Assembly: GCF_027596085.1 (NCBI RefSeq) | Contig: NC_072450.1 | Location: forward strand, 4,711,236-4,775,235 | DNA: 64,000 nt | Reading direction: 5' to 3' | Source of the DNA: Anoplopoma fimbria | Taxonomy: Eukaryota; Chordata; Actinopteri; Perciformes; Anoplopomatidae | In this document: positions 1 through 32,361 of the stretch, in pieces | Numbering within the stretch: position 1 is the first letter of the stretch | Layout: each line of letters starts with the position of its first letter | The notes under the pieces: generated by a model | What the model was told of the DNA's origin: nothing | Database searches by the model: none | The model's input: only the letters and a program-made list of their open reading frames with translations | Position numbers and translations under genes: made by a program

Positions 1-110
1 TTAAATATCACAGTATGTTTAAGTTTCCTGCAGTATTTAGACTGAGTAGAGCCTCTTCTTTCTTTCTGTTCTTTTAAACAATCCTCATCGTTTATTTTTC
101 CCTTCTGCAG

Positions 111-1075
111 GCACATCAAATCTGTTACTCCGTCCTCTGCCTTTTCTCCTACGTGGCGGCAGTGAAGGGGAAGGAGGCGGAAGGAAAACCCAAGATTCTG
201 TCACCGAGACCCCTTCCTAGCTAGTCTACACCCCCCCACCCCACCCTTCTCCCCCACCTCCCCTACCACCCCCACCCGCCGTCCTCGTGCCTCTCTACTT
301 GAAATGGCATCTCAGCTCTAAAAAAAAAAAAAAAACAAAAACAAAAAAACAGACTTCTGACAATCCCTAACTCTACTCTTAAGCACACAATTCCTGCTCC
401 CTCCTCTTGTACATAAAAGCCTAACACCCCTTTTTAGACCCTGTCGTGTAGACGTGTTTAGTCTGTGGTGTTTGTGTAAATACTTCCGAACCCCTCATCG
501 CTGTCGAACCCAACTAGCTAAATGTTTGCCTGCTCCTAAACGCGGGAGGAGCGACTCCCCTTTGAGCTCCTCTACTCAGTGTGAAAGTCTTCTATTGTTC
601 CTGCTGCCAAGAACCCAACTGTTTCTAGGAGATGGTGAGGGATCGCCCCCGAGGCACAGAGTGCATGCAGGTCCCGTGCACAGCCTTGACTTCACTACAG
701 AGTAGCTTACTCCCCCCCGCACCCCCCTCTCCCTCGTCTCCATTTGACTGTGTGAGTTGTTCTGTGATATGTGGTTACTGTAAAGTTCCAGTCCGTCCAA
801 GTTGAAAACATCCAGAGACCCTCTTGTCGTGCAGGTCGTCCCATGCTGAACAATGCTACTGTATACTGCACCGGAGCGCCGCATGTCAACGCTTCTTCAA
901 AGTGTTTGAACCCCAAAATAATGTGAGTGTTCTCAGATGTGTTCTCTTGCCCTAGATCGGCCCGCCGGGCTCAATTACTGTTCTAGTTCTACTGTAAAAT
1001 TTCTCGTCTGTGGTCTGCTGTTATCAATTGCATGTTACTATGAGTATGACAAATAAATATTATATATATTTCTAT
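111..1075 (+). other. 3'-terminal exon and 3' UTR of an unidentified gene
   Basis: A pyrimidine-rich tract ending in CTGCAG at 101-110 is a strong splice acceptor, and a poly(A) signal lies at 1052. All three frames close soon after the acceptor: stops at 163-165 (17 residues), 218-220 (35 residues) and 222-224 (37 residues, beginning [10 protein letters not shown]). The incoming phase cannot be known because the upstream exon is outside the window. The remaining ~850 bases are C-rich, then AT-rich, without sustained coding, as expected of a 3' UTR. I do not recognise any of the three possible C-termini. In human the genes beyond BBOX1 are CCDC34, LGR4 and LIN7C, all convergent with it, so one of these or a fish-specific neighbour is possible. 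Short ORFs inside (454-705, and 576-916 on the other strand) look like chance. Confidence 0.5.
1052..1057 (+). terminator. Poly(A) signal AATAAA
   Basis: AATAAA followed by an AT-rich tract, about 940 bases after the terminal-exon acceptor. It is the first canonical signal in the exon and gives a plausible proximal cleavage site near 1075. Confidence 0.5.
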
Positions 1076-3195
1076 ATATAGTATTTATTTAATACAAACA
1101 TATATTGACTGTACATTTCTCTGGAAAAAAAAAGTTACAAATTGTTGATTTGCTAGATGTGCAATACTTAATAAGTAGTTAGCCATTGCCAGAGCCATGT
1201 TTTCTTGAGTTACCTGGCTTCCACAGGGTGAAGAATGTAAGAAAGAATTTTTTTTTCTATAGTACATATTGATCCAAGTGAATATGATGTCATTAGTTTG
1301 AATGTTTTTAAAGTTTGTCTTTTTAAAAAATGTACATCAACAAGTCACAAGGAAAAGAAAACAGCTGCTGTCTATGGCGCAAACTTTGGAGCTTTTTTTT
1401 TGTCTCTCAGGCCAATTAGTGATGTCACAAGGTGTTGGAGATGCTGTAGCAAACGTAGATGGTACAGAAACTTTTTACATTTGAATTCAGCCTATGAGAC
1501 ATTTAAAAGAGTCTTTGTCGGTCAGAATTGTTTGTTGGGACAAAACATTTTAAGATCCAAGTAGTCGTTTGTTTGGCGAATGAGAAGAAAGAGAAAAACC
1601 AAACCAACCTGGCTCAAACCGCTGTTACACCACAGGGTTTTTTTAATTTACTACATCAAAATATCCTGGAAATTTGTTAGCAAACAAACAAAGTGGCAAA
1701 AAAAACAAGTGGCAAAATGGCTGCAAATCCAACTCAAAGTCTTCAAGTTTAAAAGTAGCTACAGACTGTTAGTATCACTTTTCCCTTGTTAACAAACCAC
1801 TTTAAATATTTAACACAACTGCAGAAGCTAATTTAGACAGTTTGTGAAGTGTCTTCAAGGCTAGCAGCGGGAGTAACGTTAGAAAAATAAGCAAATGTTC
1901 CAAGGTGGGTTTAATATGCTATTCAATTTTTAAAAACAGGTTGGCAATTTTTTTTTTTTACCCAAATTTCCAGGTACAGGGCCACATTTTCTGATGGCCT
2001 TTGTTAGAAATATTCTGCCGTGCCTCTGTTGACCTGTACCTGGAAGTTGAAAAGAAAATATTGTCACAAAATAAATAAAATCCATCCAGGTTTAAGTGAA
2101 ACAGAAGTAAAATCTAAATTTCAAAAGTCAGTGTGAACCCTCTGTACCTGGAACTGAACAAATATCAAAACCAACCACTTGCAGAAAGTGACATCCATGC
2201 CACAATCTATATTATTGATTCATAATTAAAAATACCCTGGCTCTAAGATGATTTATTGAAATCGTTTTTGTCTGACCAACAGTGCAAAATCCAAAAGTAT
2301 TTCACATTTGAGAAGCTGAAGCCTGTGCAAATAAATTAATAACAAATAGAGACTTGCATGATTAAAAATAATTGAGTTTCTGCTTCAAAAAATATATATA
2401 TGGTGTAACACTGGTATGGTCAGACATTTGCGTGAACTCCAAAAGCAGCCAAGTACGATAAAAACACCCGTTTCAACATCTGCCGAAAGTCTAAAATCCT
2501 CCAAAGTCACCAGCAGCAGTTTTCCATCCTGTGAGGTGTTGACTCCTAACAGAGCGAAACTTAATGTTGTTTCTGTTCAGTGATAGTAAACAACGGCTGA
2601 ATCTGGTCCGTTCACTTTCACAGTGTGTGTGTGCGTGTGTGTGTGCGTGTGTGTGTGTGTGTGTGTCCATGTGGTGAACAGTTTCTCCAGATCAGCAATA
2701 TATCGGTACAGCTATATCACTGGAAGATGTTTTGTTTTTTTTGATTCTGACATGCTTGTATTTTTATTGATTTAAACTGTGCAAAAGGAAAATAATCAGG
2801 ATATTCAGAAGATGGCGTTCCACTAATGAACATGTTAAATATAAATAATATATAAATAAGACCAAACACGATTTGAAGCGTCTCTAAGATTGGTTCTGAA
2901 AGGAAACTCCTCTTTTCTGCTTGAGTTAAAGATGTTTTTTTTAAACTGGAGTATTACAACTCATCTCTGTCATTGTACTCGCCGGCTGCTGTGGAATAAA
3001 TGAAATTGAGATGCCAGGTTAAAGTATTCCAGTATTTGAAAAAAAGTATTTATAGAATATGTACAGCTTTGGCAATATAATAAAGTTATCGCAAATAAAG
3101 CTCTGCGTAGTTCATCGTCTTTTTATCAGGAAAGAAAAATGAGGTGAAACCGTTTCTTGAGTCCATATTGAACAAATGCACAACCATTAAAATAT
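1076..3195 (+). other. Non-coding stretch, possible extended 3' UTR
   Basis: No convincing ORF or transposon is visible. Two AATAAA signals lie close together at 3079-3084 and 3094-3099, so a distal poly(A) site for the plus-strand gene is possible. This is inference; transcript data would decide. Confidence 0.3.
2622..2666. repeat. (GT)n microsatellite
   Basis: Interrupted GT repeat with two GC units. Confidence 0.9.
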
Positions 3196-3196
3196 T

Positions 3197-3590
3197 ATGA
3201 GTTTTTATTACTTTTTAAGAGACACTTTACTTAAAAAAACAACAACTTTACGGTTACAAGACTTACTATATTACAGCATTTTTTATGACTTTTTTATGAA
3301 TTACTTTTCTATTACATTTTTCAGGTCTTTATATGACATACTATATTATGACTTTTTCTCGTACATTTTTATGACTTACTTTACTATGACTTTTCATGAC
3401 CTACTATACTATGATATTTTTCAGGTTTTTTTATGACATACTATACTAAGACTTTTTTTTCATGACATACTATGAATTTTTCTCATTCATTTTTATCACA
3501 TACTATAGCATGATTTTTTTACGACATACCATAAGATGAGTTTTTATGACGTAATATACTGTGACTTTCAATGACATACTATACAACAGA
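3197..3590. repeat. Degenerate TATGACATACTATAC-type array, island 1
   Basis: Irregular repetition of TATGACATACTATACTATGA separated by T-rich spacers, roughly 25-40 bases per unit. The same word recurs in three more islands (about 4600-5200, 6360-6745 and 8898-9240), so this is one array broken up by later insertions. The 79-residue ORF here is low-complexity and not a gene. Confidence 0.75.
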
Positions 3591-3699
3591 CAACCATTCC
3601 CGCTCACATTCGCACCTACCTATCTAACCTTACTGCATGTTTATATGGGTTCTATCCAGAGAACCGGATAGAACCCACCCTGACACGTGGAGAACATGG

Positions 3700-3785
3700 A
3701 AAGTCATTAATTTGAGATCCTAAGTCATTATTTTGAGATATTGAGTCATTATTTTGAGATCCTAAGTCCCTATTTTGTGATACAG
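3700..3785. repeat. Short AAGTCATTATTTTGAGAT-type tandem repeat
   Basis: About four degenerate copies of a ~21-base unit (TTTTGAGAT and AAGTCATTA words). A longer array of the same motif lies at 46070-46400. Confidence 0.7.
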
Positions 3786-3807
3786 TACCTATCTAACCTT
3801 ACTGCAT

Positions 3808-4043
3808 GTTTATATGGGAGAACCGGATAGAACCCACCGGATAGAACCCACCCTGACACGTGGAGAACATGGAAACTCCGCACAGGAAGCCGGGAATGGG
3901 ACCCGGAAACTTCTTCCTGTGAGGAGTTTATATGGGAGAACCGGATAGAACCCACCGGATAGAACCCACCCTGACACGTGGAGAACATGGAAACTCCGCA
4001 CAGGAAGCCGGGAATGGGACCCGGAAACTTCTTCCTGTGAGGC
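3808..4043. repeat. 118-bp unit, two tandem copies
   Basis: A unit beginning GTTTATATGGGAGAACCGG at 3808 is repeated at 3926. Each carries GACACGTGGAGAACATGGAA and CTTCTTCCTGTGAGG words. These resemble the tail of a dispersed teleost repeat that usually continues into GGCGAC.GTGCTA.CCAC, as it does here near 4041. Copy B of the segmental duplication has a shorter version (about 5480-5683). Confidence 0.75.
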
Positions 4044-4599
4044 GACTGTGCTAGCCACAGTCACCAGCCTGCACAAGATAGAATGCAGCGGGTCCTACAC
4101 CCAGAGAGGGGAACCAGTTGAGCACAGCTTTCCCAAGGCTGTGTTGATCTGTGGAAGCCCAGATGGGAAACTCTGGGGATCAACCTCGACTCAAGTCGTT
4201 CACCTCTGAAGGTGTGGGAGGTCCGTTGCATCCCGTCCAAAGGAAGCCTGGTGGAACCAGCTCACTAGATATGTGTATCTCACTCCTATTTATAAACTCT
4301 GGTACCTGTGACAATGATGTCATCAGTGATGTCACAGAGCAAACTGATCAAGAAATGCTGACATCATCTGTGATGTCATGGAACATCGTCTGTGATGTCA
4401 CAGAACAAGCTGTTACTTTGGAATCGTGACATGTGGGGAGGAGCTACACTGAAGATCTGAACTGTGACATCATCAGTGAGCAAAATCAACAGACTAATAC
4501 TTATTTGACCTCATAGATGATGTCATCAGTTCAGTCGGGTCTTGTGGACATTTAGCTGAGATACAAAATAATCGTACATGATCAATCAATGGGCAAAAT

Positions 4600-5200
4600 A
4601 TACTAAGATACTATAGCATGACTTTTTATGACAAAGTTTACTATGACATTTTTTAGGATTTTTTTTATAAAATACTATACTATGACAACTTTTTTAGTTC
4701 ATATGACATAATATACTATGACCTTTTTTTAATCAACTTTTATACTTTTTTTGACATATGAGATGAGTTTATATGATATACTATACTGTAACTTTCTTAT
4801 GACTTTTAATGACATACTATATTATTTCATTGTTTTATGACTTTTTAGGGCATATTATACAGTGACTTTATTATGATATAATATAATATAACAGTTTTAT
4901 GACTTACTATATTATGAATTTTCTCTTTAACTTTTATGACATACTATACTAAGACTTTTTTTTTTTTCATGACATACTATGAATTTTTCTCATTCATTTT
5001 TATCACATACTATAGCATGACTTTTTTACGACATACCATAAGATGAGTTTTTTTGACGTAATATACTGTGACTTTCAATGACATACTATACTATTTAATT
5101 TTTTTGTAAATTTGTATGATATAAAATACTATTACATTTGACTGTACATTACACTTTTTAGGAAAAACTATAGCATGACTTTCTAATGACCCTGAAGAGA
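4600..5200. repeat. Degenerate TATGACATACTATAC-type array, island 2
   Basis: Same word and T-rich spacing as island 1. The part at 4934-5091 is directly homologous to 3436-3584. Confidence 0.75.
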
Positions 5201-6264
5201 ATGAGCAACACATTTCTGTAAGCTAAGGCCTGAGAGTTTGTCAGAGAGAATAATTGCTCACCAAGAAAAGGTACCAACAGCTTCCACCATGGTTCTTGGT
5301 TCTTGGTTCTTGGTTCTTGCATGAGTGAAGCAGTGTGCTACACCTCGGCCAAACCGCTGCTCTTTCTACATACAGCGTTATGACACACTCCCACATTTAC
5401 GCTGCAAAACCGTCCTCGCACAGGGAGGACAGACAACCATTCCCGCTCACATTCACACCTACCTATCTAACCTTACTGCATGTTTATATGGATAGAACCC
5501 ACCCTGACACGTGGAGAACATGGAAACTCCGCACAGGAAGCCGGGAATAGGACCCGGAAACTTCTTCCTGTGAGGAGTTTATATGGGAGAACCGTATAGA
5601 ACCCACCCTGACACGACACGTGGAGAACATGGAAACTCCGCACAGGAAGCCGGGAATGGGACCCGGAAACTTCTTCCTGTGAGGCGACTGTGCTAGCCAC
5701 AGTCACCAGCCTGCACAAGATAGAATGCAGCGGGTCCTACACCCAGAGAGGGGAACCAGTTGAGCACAGCTTTCCCAAGGCTGTGTTGATCTGTGGAAGC
5801 CCAGATGGGAAACTCTGGGGATCAACCTCGACTCAAGTCGTTCACCTCTGAAGGTGTGGGAGGTCCGTTGCATCCCGTCCAAAGGAAGCCTGGTGGAACC
5901 AGCTCACTAGATATGTGTATCTCACTCCTATTTATAAACTCTGGTACCTGTGACAATGATGTCATCAGTGATGTCACAGAGCAAACTGGTCAAGAAATGC
6001 TGACATCATCTGTGATGTCATGGAACATCGTCTGTGATGTCATGGAACAAGCTGTTACTTTGGAATCGTGACATGTGGGGAGGAGCTACACTGAAGATCT
6101 GAACTGTGACATCATCAGTGAGCAAAATCAACAGACTAATACTTATTTGACCTCATAGATGATGTCATCAGTTCAGTCAGGTCTTGTGGACATTTAGCTG
6201 AGATACAAAATAATCGTACATGATCAATCAATGGGCAAAATATACTAAGATACTATAGCATGAC
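4934..6264 (+). repeat. Segmental duplication, copy B
   Basis: Counterpart of copy A. From 5673 to 6264 it is nearly identical to 4031-4622. It carries about 330 extra bases (5096-5424), including a CTTGGTTCTTGGTTCTTGG triplication at about 5290-5317. Confidence 0.85.
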
Positions 6265-6350
6265 TGCTCTTTCTACATACAGCAAAACCGTCCTCGCACA
6301 GGGAGGACAGACAACCATTCCTGCTCTAATCTAACCTAACTGCATGTTTA
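6265..6350 (+). repeat. Truncated third copy of the duplicated unit
   Basis: The words CTGCTCTTTCTACATACAGC, AAAACCGTCCTCGCACAGGG and ACAGACAACCATTC repeat those at about 5358-5450. After this the copy dissolves into the array. The match is interrupted by a short deletion. Confidence 0.75.
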
Positions 6351-6359
6351 CGTGGGGGA

Positions 6360-6745
6360 ATCCGGATTTATGACAAACTATACAGTCTTTTTTTTTATTT
6401 ATTTTTTACTTTCAACGACATACTATTCTATATGATTTTTTAAGACATACAATACAATTATTTTTATGACTCTTTATAACATTCTATACTGTGACATTTT
6501 TTTTTACTTCATGAAGTTCTACACAATGACATCTATGAATGTTTTATGAATTTCATTCTGTCTTTTATGACTCACTCTTCTATGACTTCTTTTTTTTCAC
6601 GTTTTATTAGAGACTATGACTTTTTTTATAACTTTTTTCGATGATTTATAGCATGACTTTTTATTGAGTTTTCATGACGTTCTATACTATGCCAATATTT
6701 TTTTCTTTTAATGACATACTATGATATAACTTTTTTTTACTTGGA
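6360..6745. repeat. Degenerate TATGACATACTATAC-type array, island 3
   Basis: Decayed copies of TTTATGACATACTATAC words with long T runs. Confidence 0.65.
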
Positions 6746-6749
6746 ACCT

Positions 6750-8060
6750 TGAGTTGTAGAAGATTGTTATGTGTAAGTGGCTCTCGATCATTAAGGTCTT
6801 AAACTGTAGTTAGTGGATGACTTTGGCCGTTAACTACAGTTAATGTTGGTTGTCTACAAACTGATGACAATTTTTCCTTTACAAAGCGGATCAGCCTTTC
6901 CCAAACCCACTAATTTCAAGCATAACTTGAATGCAAGTGGAAGCTTTAATCATCCATTTATTTACTGCTTGGAAATCCATGAAATAATGCAAATTATAAA
7001 TAGCAGTCATTATTATGTTCACTGTGTTTTTCCTCCTCAGACATCAAGTCTTGTGCTGAATAATGCAAATTTGTACGATGATCAAACACTGATTTAAGTT
7101 GTTTCTCTTCCTTTATGTTAATATAATCAATTAGGGGAGGTGATAATAATTATAATAATGACATTAAAAAATATATAAATAACATTTTATTCAGGAAGGG
7201 TTTACCAAGGAGATAAAATAGAGAGAAAAATAGAAAAAACATACATCACAGGATTAGACAATTATGCAATTTAGATTTGTATTAAGGCACAATTACAGAA
7301 CACCAAATAGACAGCTGTGTCAGTAGTCGAGTCCTTGAGCTGATGAATGAGAGGATGGAGGGTTTTAGCAGCAGAAGAGGAGAGGGATGGACGGAGAAAT
7401 CAAATGAAAGCGTTGAGTCAAAAATTGACTCCAAGGTTGCAGAAGTTGTAAGAAGAGACAGTGGAGCCATTGACGGGGTTTGTTAAAGTCAACTTTGCTT
7501 TTTCTTGCATTTAGCAATTTAGTAAGTTGGGTCTACTGATGGGGTGCAATCTCATTCTCAAATGGGCTTGATTTCATTTTTAGAATTCTCTTTTTTCTTT
7601 TCCTCAGCCATTATTGCTTATTTCCTATATTCCTCTCACACAGATACATAAACATTATTATTGAATAACGTCTATTCAAGGTCAAAATGTAGTTCTTGAT
7701 GTCATCTACATGGCTGCAGTTACAGTAAAGTATATCACAGAGCACAGTGACAGCAGTGGTAGGTTTGTACAACGCTGTTTGAGACTTTAAATAGAAGCAA
7801 ATAAATAAATTAAGACATGCAGTATCTACAATCATCCTTACAATTAAATCACATTTTATTCAGAACAATTCAGTGCACGTCATAGTTATAATCATCCATA
7901 GAGGAATTAATCGAAACATATTCACTCTTTTTCATTATTTTTTGACTCTTATGTCATCGTTGAGAAAGTCAGCTTAATTTAGGCTCCTAGGATTAAATGT
8001 TAGCCGCCCACTGACGTCATAATAGACGTGATCTACGCGCTGTGTTGTTAAAGTTACTCA
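6750..8060. other. Intergenic, nothing recognised
   Basis: AT-rich sequence. The short ORFs (6843-7097, 7282-7470, 7611-7835) have no recognisable composition or motifs. No splice-bounded exon was seen. Confidence 0.5.
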
Positions 8061-8065
8061 CAGTT

Positions 8066-8870
8066 TGATGGTCCGTGATGGTCTGTGATGGTCCGTGATG
8101 GCTCGTGATGGTTCGTGATGGTTCGTGATGGTCCGTGATGGTCCGTGATGGCTCGTGATGGTTCGTGATGGTCCGTGATGGTTCGTGATGGTCCGTGATG
8201 GCTCGTGATGGTTCGTGATGGTCCGTGATGGTTCGTGATGGTCCGTGATGGTCGTGATGGTCCGTGATGGTTTGTGATGGTTCGTGATGGTTCGTGATGG
8301 CTCGTGATGGTGGTCGTGATGGTCCGTGATTCGTGATGGTCCGTGATGGTCCGTGATGGTTTGTAATGGTTCGTGATGGTCCGTGATGGTCCGTGATGGT
8401 TCGTGATGGCTTGTGATGGTTCGTGATGGTCCGTGATGGCTCGTGATGGTCCGTAATGGTTCGTGATGGTTTGTGATGGTTCGTGATGGTTCGTAATGGT
8501 CCGTGATGGTCGTGATGGTTCGTGATGGCCGTGATGGTTCGTGATGGTCCGTGATGGTCCGTGATGGTTCGTGATGGCTCGTGATGGTTCGTGATGGTCG
8601 TGATGGTTCGTGATGGTCCGTAATGGTTCGTGATGGCTCGTGATGTGATGGCTCGTGATGGTTCGTGATGGTCCGTAATGGTTCGTGATGGCTCGTGATG
8701 GTTCGTGATGGTCCGTGATGGTTCGTGATGGCTCGTGATGGTTCGTGATGGTCCGTGATGGCTCGTGATGGTTCGTGATGGCTCGTGATGGTCCGTGATG
8801 GCTCGTGATGGTTCGTGATGGCTCGTGATGGTTCGTGATGGCTCGTGATGGTTCGTGATGGTTCGGGTGG
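8066..8870. repeat. 10-bp minisatellite, about 80 copies
   Basis: Unbroken tandem copies of a decamer CGTGATGGNN. The variable pair gives mainly three types (GTCCGTGATG, GTTCGTGATG, GCTCGTGATG) plus rare TT and CT forms and several 9-base units. Types are partly arranged in higher-order runs, for example a five-unit block repeated near 8140-8240. The minus strand has no stop in any frame because the unit is not a multiple of three and contains no stop word. The two overlapping ORFs of 292 and 273 residues (HHEPSRTIT repeats) are therefore by-products. Each unit carries a CpG. Confidence 0.97.
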
Positions 8871-8897
8871 TCCACAGGTTGTTTGAATGGTTCACTA

Positions 8898-9240
8898 GAG
8901 ACTTTAAAAAAAGTTTTTTATGACAGACTATACTTTGGCCTTTTTATGAATTACTATAACTTTTTATTATGTACCGTACCATGAGTTTTTATGTCCACCT
9001 TTACTATGACATGTTTTAAATACTGTATGATTTTACTGCCTTTTTATTACTTTTTTTATGACACACTAAATTATGGACTCATTATGACATACCATATAAT
9101 ATGATACTTTTTATTATATAATATACCATGAATTTCTAGGACTGTTTGGACAACCATGTATTTTCTGACTTTTTCAAAACATACTATGACTATTTTTCTT
9201 AAATCTTTTTAGTATTAAATTCACAAAATGCAAAATCATT
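8898..9240. repeat. Degenerate TATGACATACTATAC-type array, island 4
   Basis: Decayed TTTTTATGACA and CATACTATGAC words resume directly after the 10-bp minisatellite, suggesting the minisatellite arose inside or beside the older array. Confidence 0.6.
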
Positions 9241-10682
9241 CAAATATAAGCCCTCGGAGGATAGATCAGCTCCATCATACCCATCACAGGTAAGCATGTC
9301 TGTATTTTTGGGATTTTGAAAGTACATCCATATTTTCTTTGACTTTTTTTGAAGTTACATGAAAATATGTTCAAGTGTTAATATTTGGTGTAAAGATGAA
9401 GAAGGGAATGCAGTTTTTGTTTTCAGTAAACAGCAGTGAGTGAGCAGGACTACAGAATAAACCAACCTCAAACTTTTTGTATCGAAACATGAGCACACTG
9501 GGCTGTTTATAATCATAAAAAACAGTTCATGGTTATTTAAAGGATCAGTCTACTTATACAATAGTTTTTTTTTTTTTACTCAATCCAGGTAACCATGCAG
9601 ATGTCTGAAACTTCTGTCTGTAAATCTTCCTGATTCTCTGGATGATCCACAGAGCGGTCGATAGTTTTCAGGATCAACCAGAGAAGCATGGCATCATCTC
9701 TGGACAGTTGAGTTTCTCATGTGTGCACCACCGATTCTACTCAGGAGTTTTAAAACCTTTAAAATCTGTAAATGCCGAATCTCAAAAAAACCTCAGCAGG
9801 TAAAACAAAAAGTTTCTGTTTGGCCAGAAGCCACGAAGGTTAATTAAAAAAGTACACGTCTTTGTAATTTGTTTTATTTTTTATTTTTTTTAAACTGCAG
9901 ATGTTTCACACTGCAAACTTCTAGTACAGCTACTGTGCTGTAGCTCAAGGCAATTTTCAATTCAGACTGCAACTCTACAGAATGAAGGGGAAAGTCAAGG
10001 ACATTCTTTGTTTAGGCACATGATGGAACAGGAGAGGTAGTGAGATACTGTAGCAGGCGGAGAGAAGGGAAAGCTTTTATATTACACAGGGCTCTGTCTA
10101 AAAGCACCTCCTCGTTCACTACTTTCTATAGACGGTAATAGACACAGTGAGCAATAAGATGAAATATCATGAAAACCATAAAGGTCAGACAGTGGTTATA
10201 GTGTTTAAGATACGTGAGTTATTTCGTGTCCGCCAGGTTGTCTTCAGCTAAATATTTAACCAGCAAACTGGGAATGCTGAATTTCTTATAAAAATATATA
10301 AACTGCTCTTTATAATAATGTGACGTTCTCAGGTAAACGTATAAAAGTTAAATTTAAGCTTATAAAACGTATTTGTCTGAATCCAAAAGCACCTTTGAAA
10401 TTTTCAAAGTAAGGTGTTTTCCATTATCTTTGCATTGAGGCGTTGCACTATGTTACATGTTGCTGGCATCATTTAAACATTACATAATGGCTCCAAAATC
10501 ATCCTGTTATTAATACAATTGTTTCCTTTCTGATTTAAAGCTTGGCTACCTGAGAGTCAGAGATTTAACTGTTGACTTGTAGTCAGATTCAGTAAAAAAA
10601 CATTCAGCTTAACCCGCAGTTTAAAGCCACCCAGCTAAGTAAAAAAAAAAAAAAAAAAAAGTTTGGCTGTGTTTTACGGAAC
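9241..10682. other. Downstream flank and probable 3' UTR of bbox1
   Basis: No coding signal. On the minus strand the first ~800 bases below the bbox1 stop codon are the likely 3' UTR. An A20-type run sits at about 10641-10660. Confidence 0.4.
9874..9886 (-). terminator. Candidate bbox1 poly(A) signals
   Basis: Two overlapping AATAAA words on the minus strand (TTTATT at 9874-9879 and 9881-9886), about 800 bases after the bbox1 stop. The tract is T-rich on the plus strand, so the match could be chance. Confidence 0.3.
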
Positions 10683-31118
<20,436 letters not shown>

Positions 31119-32180
31119 TTCAGCCAGCTATGTCTCCAGATCAGAGAGGGACACCAGCTCTGTAGTTAATGAGAAAGGGAAACAATAACATGAAGAAAAT
31201 GGCGTATAATAACAACGTTAACAACATTAGGTAACCCTATTAAAGCTAAATGTACTTATGTCCAAGTATGTCACAACAAATAAATTGTCTGTATGTCACA
31301 TACTTAAATTGAGAAGGACATAAGCTAAAGTGAAAAAAGCTAAATTAAAAGCAGCAATTTTGGGTAAATTTAATTTGACACCCTATTGAAGAAGCAACTT
31401 TTTGGTCCTACAACGTTTTGGCTTTGAACAAAGCCAAAATCATTGGTTACAGTTCAAACTGTGAGCTTTCTCAAGGGGCTTTTGGGAAGTGGTGACTGGC
31501 TGTGCCAACCAGAGTATTTTCATAAATCTGTTCTGCTGACTGTGTGTTGGAAAGATCTGGGCAAAGCTGCAGTGCAAAACAGGAGAATCATTTTAAGAAA
31601 AACACATATAAGTGTGTTGTGTTTAATAATCCTGCACCTGTGTATGGTTTGTTGAGCCATGTGCCTTATAGTAGCCTCAAAAACTATGTAAACTACAACT
31701 AGGGCTGCAAATAAAGGAACTTTCTTGGTGTATTTATATGTTTTTGAGACATCCAAACTATGAAGGAACACATATGGAATTATGTGGTAAACAAACAAAT
31801 GCTCAACAAACCAGAATATGTTTTATATTTTAGATTCTTCAAAGTAGTTGAATGAGAAGGTGTGTCCAAACTTTTGACTGGTACTGTACATCGAAGGTTT
31901 TTCAAGTGTGGGTTACTGTGTCATAAGTACTTGTATTATTGTTGACTTATTGTTTTCTATAGTTCTCTTTTGTGCTTTAGATTTGACCAACAGTCCAACA
32001 CCCAAAGATATTCAATTATTTATATAATGTTGGGACAAAGAAAAGCAGCAAATTGCATAGTTTAGTTTAGTTTATTTGCACAATTGAAAAAATATAAAAA
32101 CATAACATAGATAAATAATATTACAGTGCAGGAAGAGGCACAAAGCCTCCACCTATATATAATAGTTTCTGTCTGTATAT
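31119..32180. other. bbox1 5' region
   Basis: Upstream of the bbox1 start codon. Includes any 5' UTR continuation and probably the intron leading to an untranslated first exon. A 10-bp inverted repeat (TTTTGGCTTT and its complement) lies at 31418-31441. ORFs at 31443-31798 have no recognisable content. Confidence 0.45.
31746..31888 (+). mobile_element. Tc1-like MITE, right half
   Basis: From GACATCCAAACTATGAAGGA to the right terminal repeat CTTTTGACTGGTACTGTA. The left half is absent; the same internal words occur at 14640-14763. Confidence 0.9.
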
Positions 32181-32182
32181 AT

Positions 32183-32361
32183 AATATTTCAGTTACTGTG
32201 GATTCTTTACTGTTTTTTTATTGCTCATTTGCTTATTTATAATACTTATTTTTGATATTGTTTTTTTACTATATCTCTTGTTTGCACTATCCTCTCTGCT
32301 GCTGTAATCCTGTAAATTTCCCCGCTGCGGGACTAATAAAAGGATTACCTTATCTTATCTA
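32183..32361 (+). mobile_element. LINE 3' end, TATCT-tail type
   Basis: TTGCACTATCCTCTCTGCTG, then CCCGCTGCGGGACTAATAAA, then a (TTATC) tail at 32347-32361. The inverted homologue is at 35636-35795. Confidence 0.75.

Larger units (their letters stand above)
3436..4622 (+). repeat. Segmental duplication, copy A
   Basis: The stretch from about 4031 to 4622 is repeated almost base for base 1642 bases downstream, with only about three substitutions noticed by eye in ~590 bases. The left part (3436-3584) matches 4934-5091. Copy A lacks the ~330 bases that copy B carries between these blocks (about 5096-5424), so one copy has an internal deletion or the other an insertion. The 92-residue ORF at 4151-4429 lies inside and is present in both copies. 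It contains repeated GATGTCA-type words and resembles no protein I know. Confidence 0.85.

Noticed and set aside
3590..6350. CRISPR-like reading of the repeated blocks
   Set aside because: Repeats are long, degenerate and contiguous, with no regular spacers, and the context is vertebrate nuclear DNA.
8017..8895. Overlapping minus-strand ORFs of 292 and 273 residues with HHEPSRTIT repeats
   Set aside because: They are translations of a 10-bp minisatellite that has no stop in any minus-strand frame. There is no independent coding evidence.
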